A DNA stretch of 36,002 bases from Flavobacteriales bacterium (GTDB lineage: Bacteria > Bacteroidota > Bacteroidia > Flavobacteriales_G > NORP312): assembly GCA_018669945.1 (NCBI GenBank), contig JABHTA010000221.1, positions 1 to 36,002 of the forward strand, read 5' to 3'. Made by a program: the position numbers and the translations under genes. Positions 9,460-17,802 of this stretch are shown piece after piece. Below the pieces are notes generated by a model that was not told the DNA's origin, made no database searches, and saw nothing but the letters and a program-made list of their open reading frames with translations. Numbering within the stretch: the first letter of the stretch is position 1; each line of letters starts with the position of its first letter.

Positions 9460-10228
9460 TTCGAAGAGCTTTAGGCACTATGCAAACCGGTATAGGAATC
9501 ATTTTGTGTGTATTCGCTTTATTTAGTCTTTTGTAAATAACCAGCACTTCTTTTTCTCTAGCATTTAGGTTTTTTTCGTTTTCTATGTATTTCATAGCCC
9601 ATTCAAATTCTGGGTAGGATGCACCCAATTGGTCTTCGTCTGAGCGGTCATCTCCAAAAAGACCGTCTGTAGGTTTTGCTGTTTGTATTGATTTAATAAT
9701 GTTTAGTTCTTTAGCTAAACCAAAAACTTCTGTTTTGTTAAGGTCAGCTATTGGGCTAAGATCAACACCGCCATCGCCATATTTTGTAAAAAAACCTACT
9801 CCAAAATCTTCTACTTTGTTTCCTGTTCCTACAACTAACATTTTAGTATTTCCTGCAAAGGCATAAAGCGTTGACATACGAATTCTTGCCCTTAGGTTTG
9901 CCATGGTTAAGTCATCTTGTATCTCTAATGGTAGAGTTGTTTTCCAGTTTTCGAAATTGTTAGTGAGATCAACTGTTTTTTCGGTAATGTTGTCGAAATT
10001 ACTATTCAACCAATTAATATGTTCAATAGATCGTTGCAATTGCTCTTCGGCCTGATGTATGGGCATATTTACGCATATAACGGGTTTGCCAGTCATAGCA
10101 CATAGGGTGGAGGTAACAGCAGAATCTACACCACCAGATACACCAATCACAAAACCATGGGTATGTGATTTATTACTGTAATCTTTTAGCCAATTAACAA
10201 TATGTGTAATTATTTTTTGCTGCTCCAC
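9452..10228 (-). CDS. nadE: NAD+ synthase NadE
   Basis: 258 aa; VIGVSGGVDSAVTSTL PP-loop, GTGNKVEDFGVGFFTKYGDGGVDLSPIADLNKTEV. Confidence 0.93.
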   Translation of the reverse strand: MEQQKIITHIVNWLKDYSNKSHTHGFVIGVSGGVDSAVTSTLCAMTGKPVICVNMPIHQAEEQLQRSIEHINWLNSNFDNITEKTVDLTNNFENWKTTLPLEIQDDLTMANLRARIRMSTLYAFAGNTKMLVVGTGNKVEDFGVGFFTKYGDGGVDLSPIADLNKTEVFGLAKELNIIKSIQTAKPTDGLFGDDRSDEDQLGASYPEFEWAMKYIENEKNLNAREKEVLVIYKRLNKANTHKMIPIPVCIVPKALRIK

Positions 10229-10255
10229 GTAACTTTAATTACTCTTCATTAATCG

Positions 10256-11059
10256 TTAAAACTTGATCCCAACTTTTAACCCTACAAAGTTAGAAATCGC
10301 TTTCCGACTGGGCTCATCAACAGTCTTTGGTACTCCATTTTCGTCTAAAACTATCGAATTACTGCTGTCGTCATACTCGTACACTTTGGGATTGTTTTTC
10401 CCCCAAGCAAAGGTGTTAGTAAAGCCATTGTTGTACGTCAAGCCAACTGCTATAGAGGTATTTCCTGATAAGTTATATTCCACGCCAGCACCAATTACAA
10501 GAGGAAATCTAAATAAATATGCAGACGACCCCATGTCGCTATCTTCAGTTGTCGTACTTACTGGAGTATTGAATTCATCGATGTATGTAAACTTATTGTC
10601 TTGTCTTGCTTTGTATTTGATGCCAATGCTAGATCCTACTTCACCATAATAGGTTAGGTAGCCAATTTCATTAGTTTTCAGTTTTAGCATTATTGGAATA
10701 TCGATATAGCTTAGCTTGTATTTAGAGGTGCTCGTTCCAGTGTAATGAACCGTATCAGCTGGTGAATAAACATCGGGGTATTCAATTTTACCTGAATGGT
10801 AAAGCACTCCGGCCCCTGTAACAAATGCGTAGTTGTTGCTTCCGAAAAGTGCTAAATCGAATGCAACTCCAGCGCAATAACCCAAACCGACACCTTTTCT
10901 AGTATGTCCATATTTGCCATCAATATCAGGTTTTAGCCATGATGTGTTGCCTGTTCCGTATATTCCAATTGCTACTTTTTTTACCTCTTGTGCATTAGAT
11001 ATAATAGCCATTAATAATACAGTGGCGGTTGTAAATAGTACTTTGTTTATAATTTTCAT
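10256..11059 (-). CDS. outer-membrane beta-barrel protein (PorT-like)
   Basis: 267 aa with signal peptide, Gly/Tyr-rich amphipathic strands and C-terminal ISNFVGLKVGIKF. Confidence 0.7.
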   Translation of the reverse strand: MKIINKVLFTTATVLLMAIISNAQEVKKVAIGIYGTGNTSWLKPDIDGKYGHTRKGVGLGYCAGVAFDLALFGSNNYAFVTGAGVLYHSGKIEYPDVYSPADTVHYTGTSTSKYKLSYIDIPIMLKLKTNEIGYLTYYGEVGSSIGIKYKARQDNKFTYIDEFNTPVSTTTEDSDMGSSAYLFRFPLVIGAGVEYNLSGNTSIAVGLTYNNGFTNTFAWGKNNPKVYEYDDSSNSIVLDENGVPKTVDEPSRKAISNFVGLKVGIKF

Positions 11060-11069
11060 ACCAATATAA

Positions 11070-11098
11070 TTTGTTGGTTTATGCTATTAATACATTTG
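11070..11098 (+). promoter_or_regulatory. Bacteroidota-type promoter (TTTG-N17-TACATTTG) for gldB
   Basis: TTTG at 11070-11073 and TACATTTG at 11091-11098, 28 bp upstream of the gldB ATG. Confidence 0.6.
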
Positions 11099-11126
11099 AA
11101 CATTCAATAGTACTCAAAATTCAAGC

Positions 11127-12140
11127 ATGCGTTTTTTAAAGTCAATCGTATTTATCCTCATCTCATTGTTATTAATTACGTGCGATAGCGATAGGCTTGA
11201 TGTTAACGTCTCAGACATTGATGTTAGTATTTCTTTTGATCGGTTTGATAAAGAACTAGAAGCGGCCAACCAATCAAATATGGCAACAGAAGTGGAAAGG
11301 TTACATGGTAAATATGGTTTGTTTTTTGAGGAATATGTTAATTCAGTAATTAATACAGGGGGTCCAAATCCTGAAGTTGTGGCGAGTAATCTCATAGGGT
11401 TTTTGGAGGATGCAAACATTAGGGAGTTGCATCACAGAACATTTGATGAGTTTACTGAAACGAAAGAGATAGAAGAGGAGCTAAAAATTGCTTTCAAATA
11501 CTATAATTATCATTTTCCTAAAAAGGTTGTTCCAAAGATTGTAACGTTTATCTCCGGGTTTAACTATGCTATTATTGCAATGGATAGCACGTTGGGTTTA
11601 GGCTTAGATATGTATCTAGGGGCCAACTGTGAGTACTACCCAGCATTAGGAATTCCTAAGTATAAATCAAATATTATGACAAAAGATCATTTAGTAGTTG
11701 ATGCTCTAAAAGGTTGGTCGATGAGCGAATTTTCTAATGAAAGTAAGGAAAAAGATTTGCTGTCAGAAATGATTTATGAAGGTAAAATCATGTATTTGAT
11801 GGATGCTTTCTATCCAGCAAAAAGTGATACAATAAAAATTGGCTTTTCCTCAGAGCAATTGCTTTGGTGCGACCATGATGAATTTAATTTGTGGTCGCAT
11901 TTAGTCCAAAATAAGTTGTTGTTTTCAAAGAATCAATCTGATATTGTTCAGTTTACTGGAGAAGGTCCATTTACGAGAGGTTTCGACAAAGTTTCGCCTG
12001 CGCGGACTGGTGTATGGCTAGGTTGGCAAATTATAAGATCTTATATGAACAAACATCCCGAAGTTTCATTAGCAAAGTTAATGGAGGGTAATGATGCACA
12101 AGCAATTCTTCGTGATTCGGGATATAATCCAAAATTATAA
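11127..12140 (+). CDS. gldB: gliding motility lipoprotein GldB
   Basis: 337 aa; lipobox LLLITC; FISGFNYAIIAMDSTLGLGLDMYLGANCEYYP and adjacency to nadE and gldC. Confidence 0.88.
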   Translation: MRFLKSIVFILISLLLITCDSDRLDVNVSDIDVSISFDRFDKELEAANQSNMATEVERLHGKYGLFFEEYVNSVINTGGPNPEVVASNLIGFLEDANIRELHHRTFDEFTETKEIEEELKIAFKYYNYHFPKKVVPKIVTFISGFNYAIIAMDSTLGLGLDMYLGANCEYYPALGIPKYKSNIMTKDHLVVDALKGWSMSEFSNESKEKDLLSEMIYEGKIMYLMDAFYPAKSDTIKIGFSSEQLLWCDHDEFNLWSHLVQNKLLFSKNQSDIVQFTGEGPFTRGFDKVSPARTGVWLGWQIIRSYMNKHPEVSLAKLMEGNDAQAILRDSGYNPKL

Positions 12141-12141
12141 C

Positions 12142-12477
12142 ATGAGTAAATCATCAGATATAAATTTTAAAGTTCAGCTTGATGAGAATCAGGTTCCAGA
12201 AAAAATAGATTGGACAGCATCAGATGCAGGCGAGGAAAGTTCTTGTAAAGCCATGCTAGTATCGCTTTGGGACGAAAAGGAAAATAATACGTTGCGTATA
12301 GATTTGTGGACGAAGGAAATGACGGTTGATGATATGAAAAAATTCTTTCATCAGTCGATAATGACAATGGCTGATACCTTTGAAAGAGCAACAAATGAAA
12401 CTGAAATGGCTACAGAAATGAAAGAATTTGGGACAGATTTTGCTGAAAAAATGGGATTAATTGGGCCTGTGAATTAG
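12142..12477 (+). CDS. gldC: gliding motility protein GldC
   Basis: SSDINFKVQLDENQVPEKIDWTASDAG…KAMLVSLWDEKENNTLRIDLWTKEMTVDDMK; start at 12142 (MSKSSD) just after the gldB stop, not the ORF start at 12091. Confidence 0.9.
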   Translation: MSKSSDINFKVQLDENQVPEKIDWTASDAGEESSCKAMLVSLWDEKENNTLRIDLWTKEMTVDDMKKFFHQSIMTMADTFERATNETEMATEMKEFGTDFAEKMGLIGPVN

Positions 12478-12541
12478 TGATTTAAGCTTATTTTAAGAAT
12501 ACATATTTATCAAGTGTGAAACTAAAATTGTATCAATTTTG

Positions 12542-12549
12542 TATATTTG
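12542..12549 (+). promoter_or_regulatory. candidate -7 element TATATTTG for the T9SS cargo gene
   Basis: TAnnTTTG match 14 bp upstream of the likely ATG at 12563; no clear -33 element. Confidence 0.4.
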
Positions 12550-12562
12550 TATTGTGTGTAAA

Positions 12563-14362
12563 ATGCAGTTTTTAAAGCAGTTTATTTCTATTATAGTTAT
12601 TAGTGTATTGAGTACTTGTTTATCCGCGCAAGTTACTTTTTATAATAACGCTACAGTTTCCGTTATGCCGGGAGCTATTATGCAAATAAATGGAAATGTT
12701 GAACTTAATGGAAGTGGCTCCCCCGGTTTAATTAGTTCTTTTTTTGATAATAATGGTGACGTCACCGTCTCTAATAGCATAAACAATGGAGATCTTTTAA
12801 TTGATGATGCAGGTAATGCAGCCGTTTACATTGGGGGTGGCACAACACATATAGAAGGTGACTGGATCAATAAAGGAACTTTTATTGCTCAGTCAAGTAC
12901 TATTGAATTAACAGGGTCTAATCAGTTAATAACAGGAGATCAATTAACTATTTTTAATAATCTAACATTATTAGGTACAGGAGTAAAGACTCAAACAATT
13001 GACGTATTTATAAATTCAAAATTATCTCTTAACGATAGAGAATTAGCTACCGATAGCTTTACAATGTATGTATTAAATCCGGACACATCAGCGGTGACAA
13101 ATAATACAAACACCGTGGACACAGGATTTGTTAGTAGTTTGTCAACTGGTTCATTGTGGTGGCAAACCGAGCAAGCTGGCAAGTATCACTTCCCTTTGGG
13201 TTCAGCATTAAATAACTTTAAATATAGACCCATAGAGATTGAGATAACTGTGCCAGGAATTAACGCATTTTCTGCGCGACTTGTTAACAATTCAGCGACT
13301 ATCGATAGCTACGATGTTTTAAATTTATCAGATTCCATGTGTGAAATTAATCCTAACTATTATCACGACATACACAGAACGGCAGGTAGTTCGCCGATTA
13401 ACCTTACTATGTTTTATAAAGTAATTGATGGCGCTTTTGATGCGATAGGAATTTGGGGAACACCTGAAGCAATCTTATGGAATAAGACCGGTAGCGCGAC
13501 AGCATCTAATGCTGGAAATTTTGAATCGCTTTCAATTTCTAATTGGATTAATTTTAGTGAATTTCCTTTTGCTCTTGGTAAAAAATCTCCTGAAGGACCG
13601 ATCTTATCGGGTTTGTCTGATGCTTGCACTTCTCAATCATCAAGCTATTCATTAACTTCAAATAATTCGAATTCTGGTAATTTTAATTGGTTTGTAACTG
13701 CTTCAGATGCTATATTAAATCCTCAATTGCAGGGTACAGATGAAATGGAAATCATTTGGGGAAATATTGAGGGAGAAGTTTATGCGACTGAAACATATCC
13801 AAACGGATGTGTTTCACTGCCATCTAATTCGATTTCTGTTAAAGTATTTCAAGGTCCCATAGCGGCATTTACTTCGGTAGTAAATAATCCTCAACTCGAT
13901 ATCGTTGATTTCACTGATGCTAGCTCTCCTTCCTTCGGTTGGGAGTGGGATTTTGGTGATGAAAACATTTCATCTTCTCAAAATCCTAGGCATGAATATG
14001 ATGAAATAGGCACTTATACGGTTATGTTGATAGCTTCTGATGAAAACGGTTGTGTAGATACGGTTTACAATGAGGTAACCATTAATGAAGGTGTTATTCT
14101 GCCAATCGTATTCTCACCTAATAGTGATGGATTAAATGATGTATTTGTTGCCGCTAATGCAGGTGTTGGTCAATATGATTTACAGATATACAATAGATGG
14201 GGAGAGTTAATATTTGAAACTACGCATTCCAAAGGCGAGTGGTCTGGTTATACGTTTGGTGGGCAACCATGTGCTGCGGGAACATATTTTTATGTGCTAA
14301 CCGCTTCAGGTGTTTCGGGTGAAGATTATAGTCGCAATGGTCATGTTACCCTGTTAAGGTAG
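12563..14362 (+). CDS. secreted PKD-domain protein with T9SS type-B (gliding motility-associated) C-terminal sorting domain
   Basis: Signal peptide MQFLKQFISIIVISVLSTCLSAQ; PKD-like FGWEWDFGDENISSSQNPRHEYDEIGTYTVMLIASDENGC; C-terminal FSPNSDGLNDVFV…YDLQIYNRWGELIFET…GTYFYVL. Confidence 0.9.
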   Translation: MQFLKQFISIIVISVLSTCLSAQVTFYNNATVSVMPGAIMQINGNVELNGSGSPGLISSFFDNNGDVTVSNSINNGDLLIDDAGNAAVYIGGGTTHIEGDWINKGTFIAQSSTIELTGSNQLITGDQLTIFNNLTLLGTGVKTQTIDVFINSKLSLNDRELATDSFTMYVLNPDTSAVTNNTNTVDTGFVSSLSTGSLWWQTEQAGKYHFPLGSALNNFKYRPIEIEITVPGINAFSARLVNNSATIDSYDVLNLSDSMCEINPNYYHDIHRTAGSSPINLTMFYKVIDGAFDAIGIWGTPEAILWNKTGSATASNAGNFESLSISNWINFSEFPFALGKKSPEGPILSGLSDACTSQSSSYSLTSNNSNSGNFNWFVTASDAILNPQLQGTDEMEIIWGNIEGEVYATETYPNGCVSLPSNSISVKVFQGPIAAFTSVVNNPQLDIVDFTDASSPSFGWEWDFGDENISSSQNPRHEYDEIGTYTVMLIASDENGCVDTVYNEVTINEGVILPIVFSPNSDGLNDVFVAANAGVGQYDLQIYNRWGELIFETTHSKGEWSGYTFGGQPCAAGTYFYVLTASGVSGEDYSRNGHVTLLR

Positions 14363-14959
14363 TTGAAACAAGCTGTTAGTTTCTTCAATATAGTTTAGAA
14401 TTTCTTCCGCTCCAATTCTGTGAGAAGAAGAGGTGTAAAATGTTTTAGGTAATGTCTCCCAGTCTTGCAGTAAACGATTTTTATATACCTCCATATTCTT
14501 ACTGAAATTATTATCTGTCAACTTGTCTATTTTTGTGAAAACAACGGCAAATGGAATTTGGTTAACGGCTAACCATTCCATAAATTCTAAATCTATTTTT
14601 TGTGGACTGTGTCTTGAATCAATTAAGACAAATAGACTCATTAGGTTTATTCTGCCTAGTAGATAGGAATTTGTAAAACCAACCCATTTGTCTTTATCTT
14701 TTTTTGAGACTTTCGCGAAACCGTATCCCGGTAGGTCAACCATAAACCATTCTTCATTAATCGTAAAGTGATTAATAAGTTGCGTTTTTCCAGGCCGGCT
14801 AGAAATTTTGGCCAACGCCTTTTTGTTGGTCATCATATTGATTAATGAAGATTTCCCAACGTTAGACCTTCCTATAAAAGCGTATTCCGGTTTGTCTGGT
14901 TTAGGGCATTTGTCAGCCTCTGCACTGCTTTTTAGAAATGTGGCGGTGGTTATTTTCAT
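14354..14959 (-). CDS. engB: ribosome biogenesis GTP-binding protein YihA/YsxC (EngB)
   Basis: 201 aa; KPEYAFIGRSNVGKSSLINMMTNKKALAKISSRPGKTQLINHF, DLPGYGFAKV. Confidence 0.95.
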   Translation of the reverse strand: MKITTATFLKSSAEADKCPKPDKPEYAFIGRSNVGKSSLINMMTNKKALAKISSRPGKTQLINHFTINEEWFMVDLPGYGFAKVSKKDKDKWVGFTNSYLLGRINLMSLFVLIDSRHSPQKIDLEFMEWLAVNQIPFAVVFTKIDKLTDNNFSKNMEVYKNRLLQDWETLPKTFYTSSSHRIGAEEILNYIEETNSLFQLP

Positions 14960-14999
14960 TTAAACATCCTATATAAATAAGCAAGAAGATAGTAATCGA

Positions 15000-15761
15000 T
15001 TAAGGGTGTTGTTTGTTTAGCCAGGTATTATATAGGGTATTGAATTCCTGAGGCTGCTCCATCATCGGTGCGTGGCCACATTCGTCTATCCAAAATAAAT
15101 CTGCTTTTGGTAGAAGTTCTTTAAATTCTTCAGCTACTTCAGGAGGGGTAATTGTGTCATTTTTCCCCCAAATTAAGCATACAGGAATGTTTAACGCAGG
15201 TAAATCTTTTGCAACGTTGTGTCTTATTGCTGATTTAGCGAGCGCTAAAGTTCGTAGCGCACTTGCTCTGTCATTTACAATCTCATAACACTCATCAACT
15301 AATTCTTTCGTGGCATGTTTTGGGTCAAAAAATGTTAGCCCAACTTTCTCTTTAATATATTCGTAATCTTCTCTTCTTGGGAAAGATCCGCCCATGGCGT
15401 TTTCATATAACCCAGAGCTGCCGGTAAGAGTCAATGAGTTTACGGAGCTTAAGTGCTTCGTAGTGTAAACTAAACCAACATGACCCCCTAAGGAATTACC
15501 TAGTAGGTTGACTTTTTCATACCCTTTAAATTCAATAAAGTCATGGATAAATTTCGTTAAATTTTTAACATTTGTGTTAATTACTGGAAGCTCATAAATC
15601 GGCATCATTGGAATAACAACCGTATAGTTTGAGCAGAAATGTTCAACAACATCTTTGAAATTACTTAGCGCACCAAACAATCCGTGAAGTACGACAATCA
15701 CTGGTCCTGTGCCTTTCTCTAGGTATTTAAACCCTCCTTCTTCTTTGATTTTTAATTCCAT
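15000..15761 (-). CDS. alpha/beta hydrolase
   Basis: 253 aa; VVLHGLFGALSNFKDV, nucleophile elbow LLGNSLGGHVGLV, C-terminal CGHAPMMEQPQEF. Confidence 0.92.
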   Translation of the reverse strand: MELKIKEEGGFKYLEKGTGPVIVVLHGLFGALSNFKDVVEHFCSNYTVVIPMMPIYELPVINTNVKNLTKFIHDFIEFKGYEKVNLLGNSLGGHVGLVYTTKHLSSVNSLTLTGSSGLYENAMGGSFPRREDYEYIKEKVGLTFFDPKHATKELVDECYEIVNDRASALRTLALAKSAIRHNVAKDLPALNIPVCLIWGKNDTITPPEVAEEFKELLPKADLFWIDECGHAPMMEQPQEFNTLYNTWLNKQHP

Positions 15762-15974
15762 TAACTAACTAACAAGTGCGCCAAATTTAGTTAAAAAAGT
15801 ATTATGAAAACACGCATTAAGGTGAACCGACTTTGAACAGGCACTTGTTTAAAACGAAGTTAATAACTCCCACTTTTTTCTATTTCTTATTTAAACTATC
15901 TATTCCTTACTACTACTCGTTTTATTTGGTTTTCTGAAACCTTTAAAATCATCATTCGTTAAAAAGTTTTCAAC

Positions 15975-16010
15975 AAAGTGGTATAAAGTGGTAAAGAGTG
16001 GTAAATTGTG
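15975..16010 (+). promoter_or_regulatory. putative MraZ operator: four 10-bp-spaced repeats upstream of mraZ
   Basis: AAAGTGGTAT / AAAGTGGTAA / AGAGTGGTAA / ATTGTG starting at 15975, 15985, 15995 and 16005, in exact 10-bp phase, ending 37 bp before the mraZ ATG. Confidence 0.75.
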
Positions 16011-16047
16011 TCATATTCTTTCTACTTTTACCCTCAACTATTAGTGA

Positions 16048-16509
16048 ATGATAAACCTACTGGGCGAATACGACTGTAAGATTGATAGCAAAGGGCGATT
16101 CATGTTTCCTGCTGGCTTAAAAAAGCAGCTGGGTACAGAGGCTGAAAAAGGTTTCGTTGTGAATCGAAATCTCCATGCTGATTGTCTTGTTGTGTATCCG
16201 ATTGACGAGTGGGAGAAATTAAATCGTGGTCTTCGAAAATTGAATCGATTGATTAAGAAGAACGATGATTTTGTGAGGCGTGTCATGGGTGGTGCGACTC
16301 CAGTTTCTCTTGATGGTGTCGGTCGCTTTTTAGTGCCGAAGCCATTGGCTTCAAGCGCAGAAATTGCAAAGGAAGTTGCTGTGGTTGGCAGTGGGGGTGT
16401 TATCGAGATTTGGAACAAATCCAAACGCACCAATGCGATGAGTGAAGATTTAGATATCGAAGCTTTAGCAGAGGAGGTTATGGGTGATGTTTCATTTGGA
16501 GATGAGTAG
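16048..16509 (+). CDS. mraZ: transcriptional regulator MraZ
   Basis: 153 aa; MINLLGEYDCKIDSKGRFMFPAGLKKQL…VSLDGVGRFLVPKPLASSAEI, first gene of dcw cluster. Confidence 0.95.
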   Translation: MINLLGEYDCKIDSKGRFMFPAGLKKQLGTEAEKGFVVNRNLHADCLVVYPIDEWEKLNRGLRKLNRLIKKNDDFVRRVMGGATPVSLDGVGRFLVPKPLASSAEIAKEVAVVGSGGVIEIWNKSKRTNAMSEDLDIEALAEEVMGDVSFGDE

Positions 16510-17407
16510 CACAGGATATCATTTACCCGTTCTTTTACATGATTGTATAAATGGTTTGTTGATTGATTCTTCTGGAATCTATGTTGATGTTACTTTTGGA
16601 GGCGGAGGTCATTCTCGAGCGATTCTCGAAAAACTAATTTCGGGTCGTTTGATTGCTTTTGATCAAGACGTTGATGCGTTGCAGAATGTCCCAGAAGACG
16701 ATAAATTCACTTTAGTTCCACAAAACTTTAAGTACTTGAAAAACAACCTGCGTTTGTTGGGTTGTAAACAAGTTAATGGTGTTCTTGGAGATTTAGGTGT
16801 TTCTTCTCATCAGTTTGATATTCCAGATAGAGGTTTTTCAATCCGGTTTGACGCTGATTTGGATATGCGAATGGATCAGCGGTCGAAGTTGACCGCATCA
16901 ATAATCTTGAATGAGTATTCGGAAGATGATTTGTATCGAATATTTCGCACTTACGGGGAGGTAAGGAGTTTGGGTCGTTTGGTTTCAACCATCTTGAGCG
17001 CAAGGTCTGCTGAGAATATTAAGTCAGTGTTTCAGTTTAAAGAAATGATTGCCGATTGTATTGATAAGAGGAAGCCTTCTCAGTATTTAGCACAGGTTTT
17101 TCAAGCACTCCGTATTGAAGTGAATGACGAGATGAATGTTTTGCAAGAGTTTTTAAAGCAAAGTGCCGATGTGTTAAAGCCAGGAGGAAGGTTGGTGATA
17201 ATGTCATATCACTCTTTGGAAGACAGGTTGGTAAAAAACTTCATCAAGTCAGGGAATTTTGAAGGAAAGGTTGAGCAAGACTTTTTCGGAAATGTTATAA
17301 AGCCATTTAAAGCAATAAATAATAAGGTAATCACTCCTTCGAATGAGGAGCTGAAAGAAAATAATCGCGCTCGCAGCGCAAAATTAAGAATAGCAGAAAA
17401 GCTATGA
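16484..17407 (+). CDS. rsmH: 16S rRNA (cytosine(1402)-N(4))-methyltransferase RsmH (MraW)
   Basis: YHLPVLLHDCINGL…YVDVTFGGGGHSRAIL, GVLGDLGVSSHQFD, YHSLEDRLVKNF. Start could be 16484 or 16502 (MSSTGYH). Confidence 0.95.
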   Translation: MMFHLEMSSTGYHLPVLLHDCINGLLIDSSGIYVDVTFGGGGHSRAILEKLISGRLIAFDQDVDALQNVPEDDKFTLVPQNFKYLKNNLRLLGCKQVNGVLGDLGVSSHQFDIPDRGFSIRFDADLDMRMDQRSKLTASIILNEYSEDDLYRIFRTYGEVRSLGRLVSTILSARSAENIKSVFQFKEMIADCIDKRKPSQYLAQVFQALRIEVNDEMNVLQEFLKQSADVLKPGGRLVIMSYHSLEDRLVKNFIKSGNFEGKVEQDFFGNVIKPFKAINNKVITPSNEELKENNRARSAKLRIAEKL

Positions 17408-17796
17408 TGAGAGTAGTGAAAAATAAGTCAGGAACAAAAAAAGGTAAGAAGCAGAATTTCTTTAAGTCTTTGGTTGGCCTTGTTAATGGTAACGCTTTGG
17501 CTCGTGAGGAGTTTGTAGTTCATTTACCTTACTTGATGTTTTTATCACTCATTGCATTAGTTTATATCGTGAATGGGTATTGGGCGGAAAGTGCCGTTCG
17601 GAATATTAATAGCTCCTCGATTGAGCTGAAGGAGATGCGCTCAGAGTATATAACAACGAAATCAGATTTGATGTATATCAGTAAGCAATCCAAAATTGCC
17701 GGAATTGTTGAAGAAAGAGAACTGGGATTGAAGGAATCTTACACTCCACCTAAAAAAATTGTTGTCAAATCAAGAGAATATTTAGAAGTCGAGTAA
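17404..17796 (+). CDS. FtsL-like cell division protein
   Basis: 130 aa, single TM segment (HLPYLMFLSLIALVYIVNGYWAE) followed by a heptad-like region, between rsmH and ftsI. Confidence 0.8.
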   Translation: MMRVVKNKSGTKKGKKQNFFKSLVGLVNGNALAREEFVVHLPYLMFLSLIALVYIVNGYWAESAVRNINSSSIELKEMRSEYITTKSDLMYISKQSKIAGIVEERELGLKESYTPPKKIVVKSREYLEVE

Positions 17797-17802
17797 CGCA
17801 AA

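Noticed and set aside
15804-15836. 10-codon ORF MKTRIKVNRL upstream of mraZ, considered as a leader peptide
   Set aside because: Too short to support, no attenuator-like hairpins clearly linked to it.
16041-16433. 130-aa minus ORF antisense to mraZ
   Set aside because: Antisense shadow of a well-supported gene; no recognisable motif.
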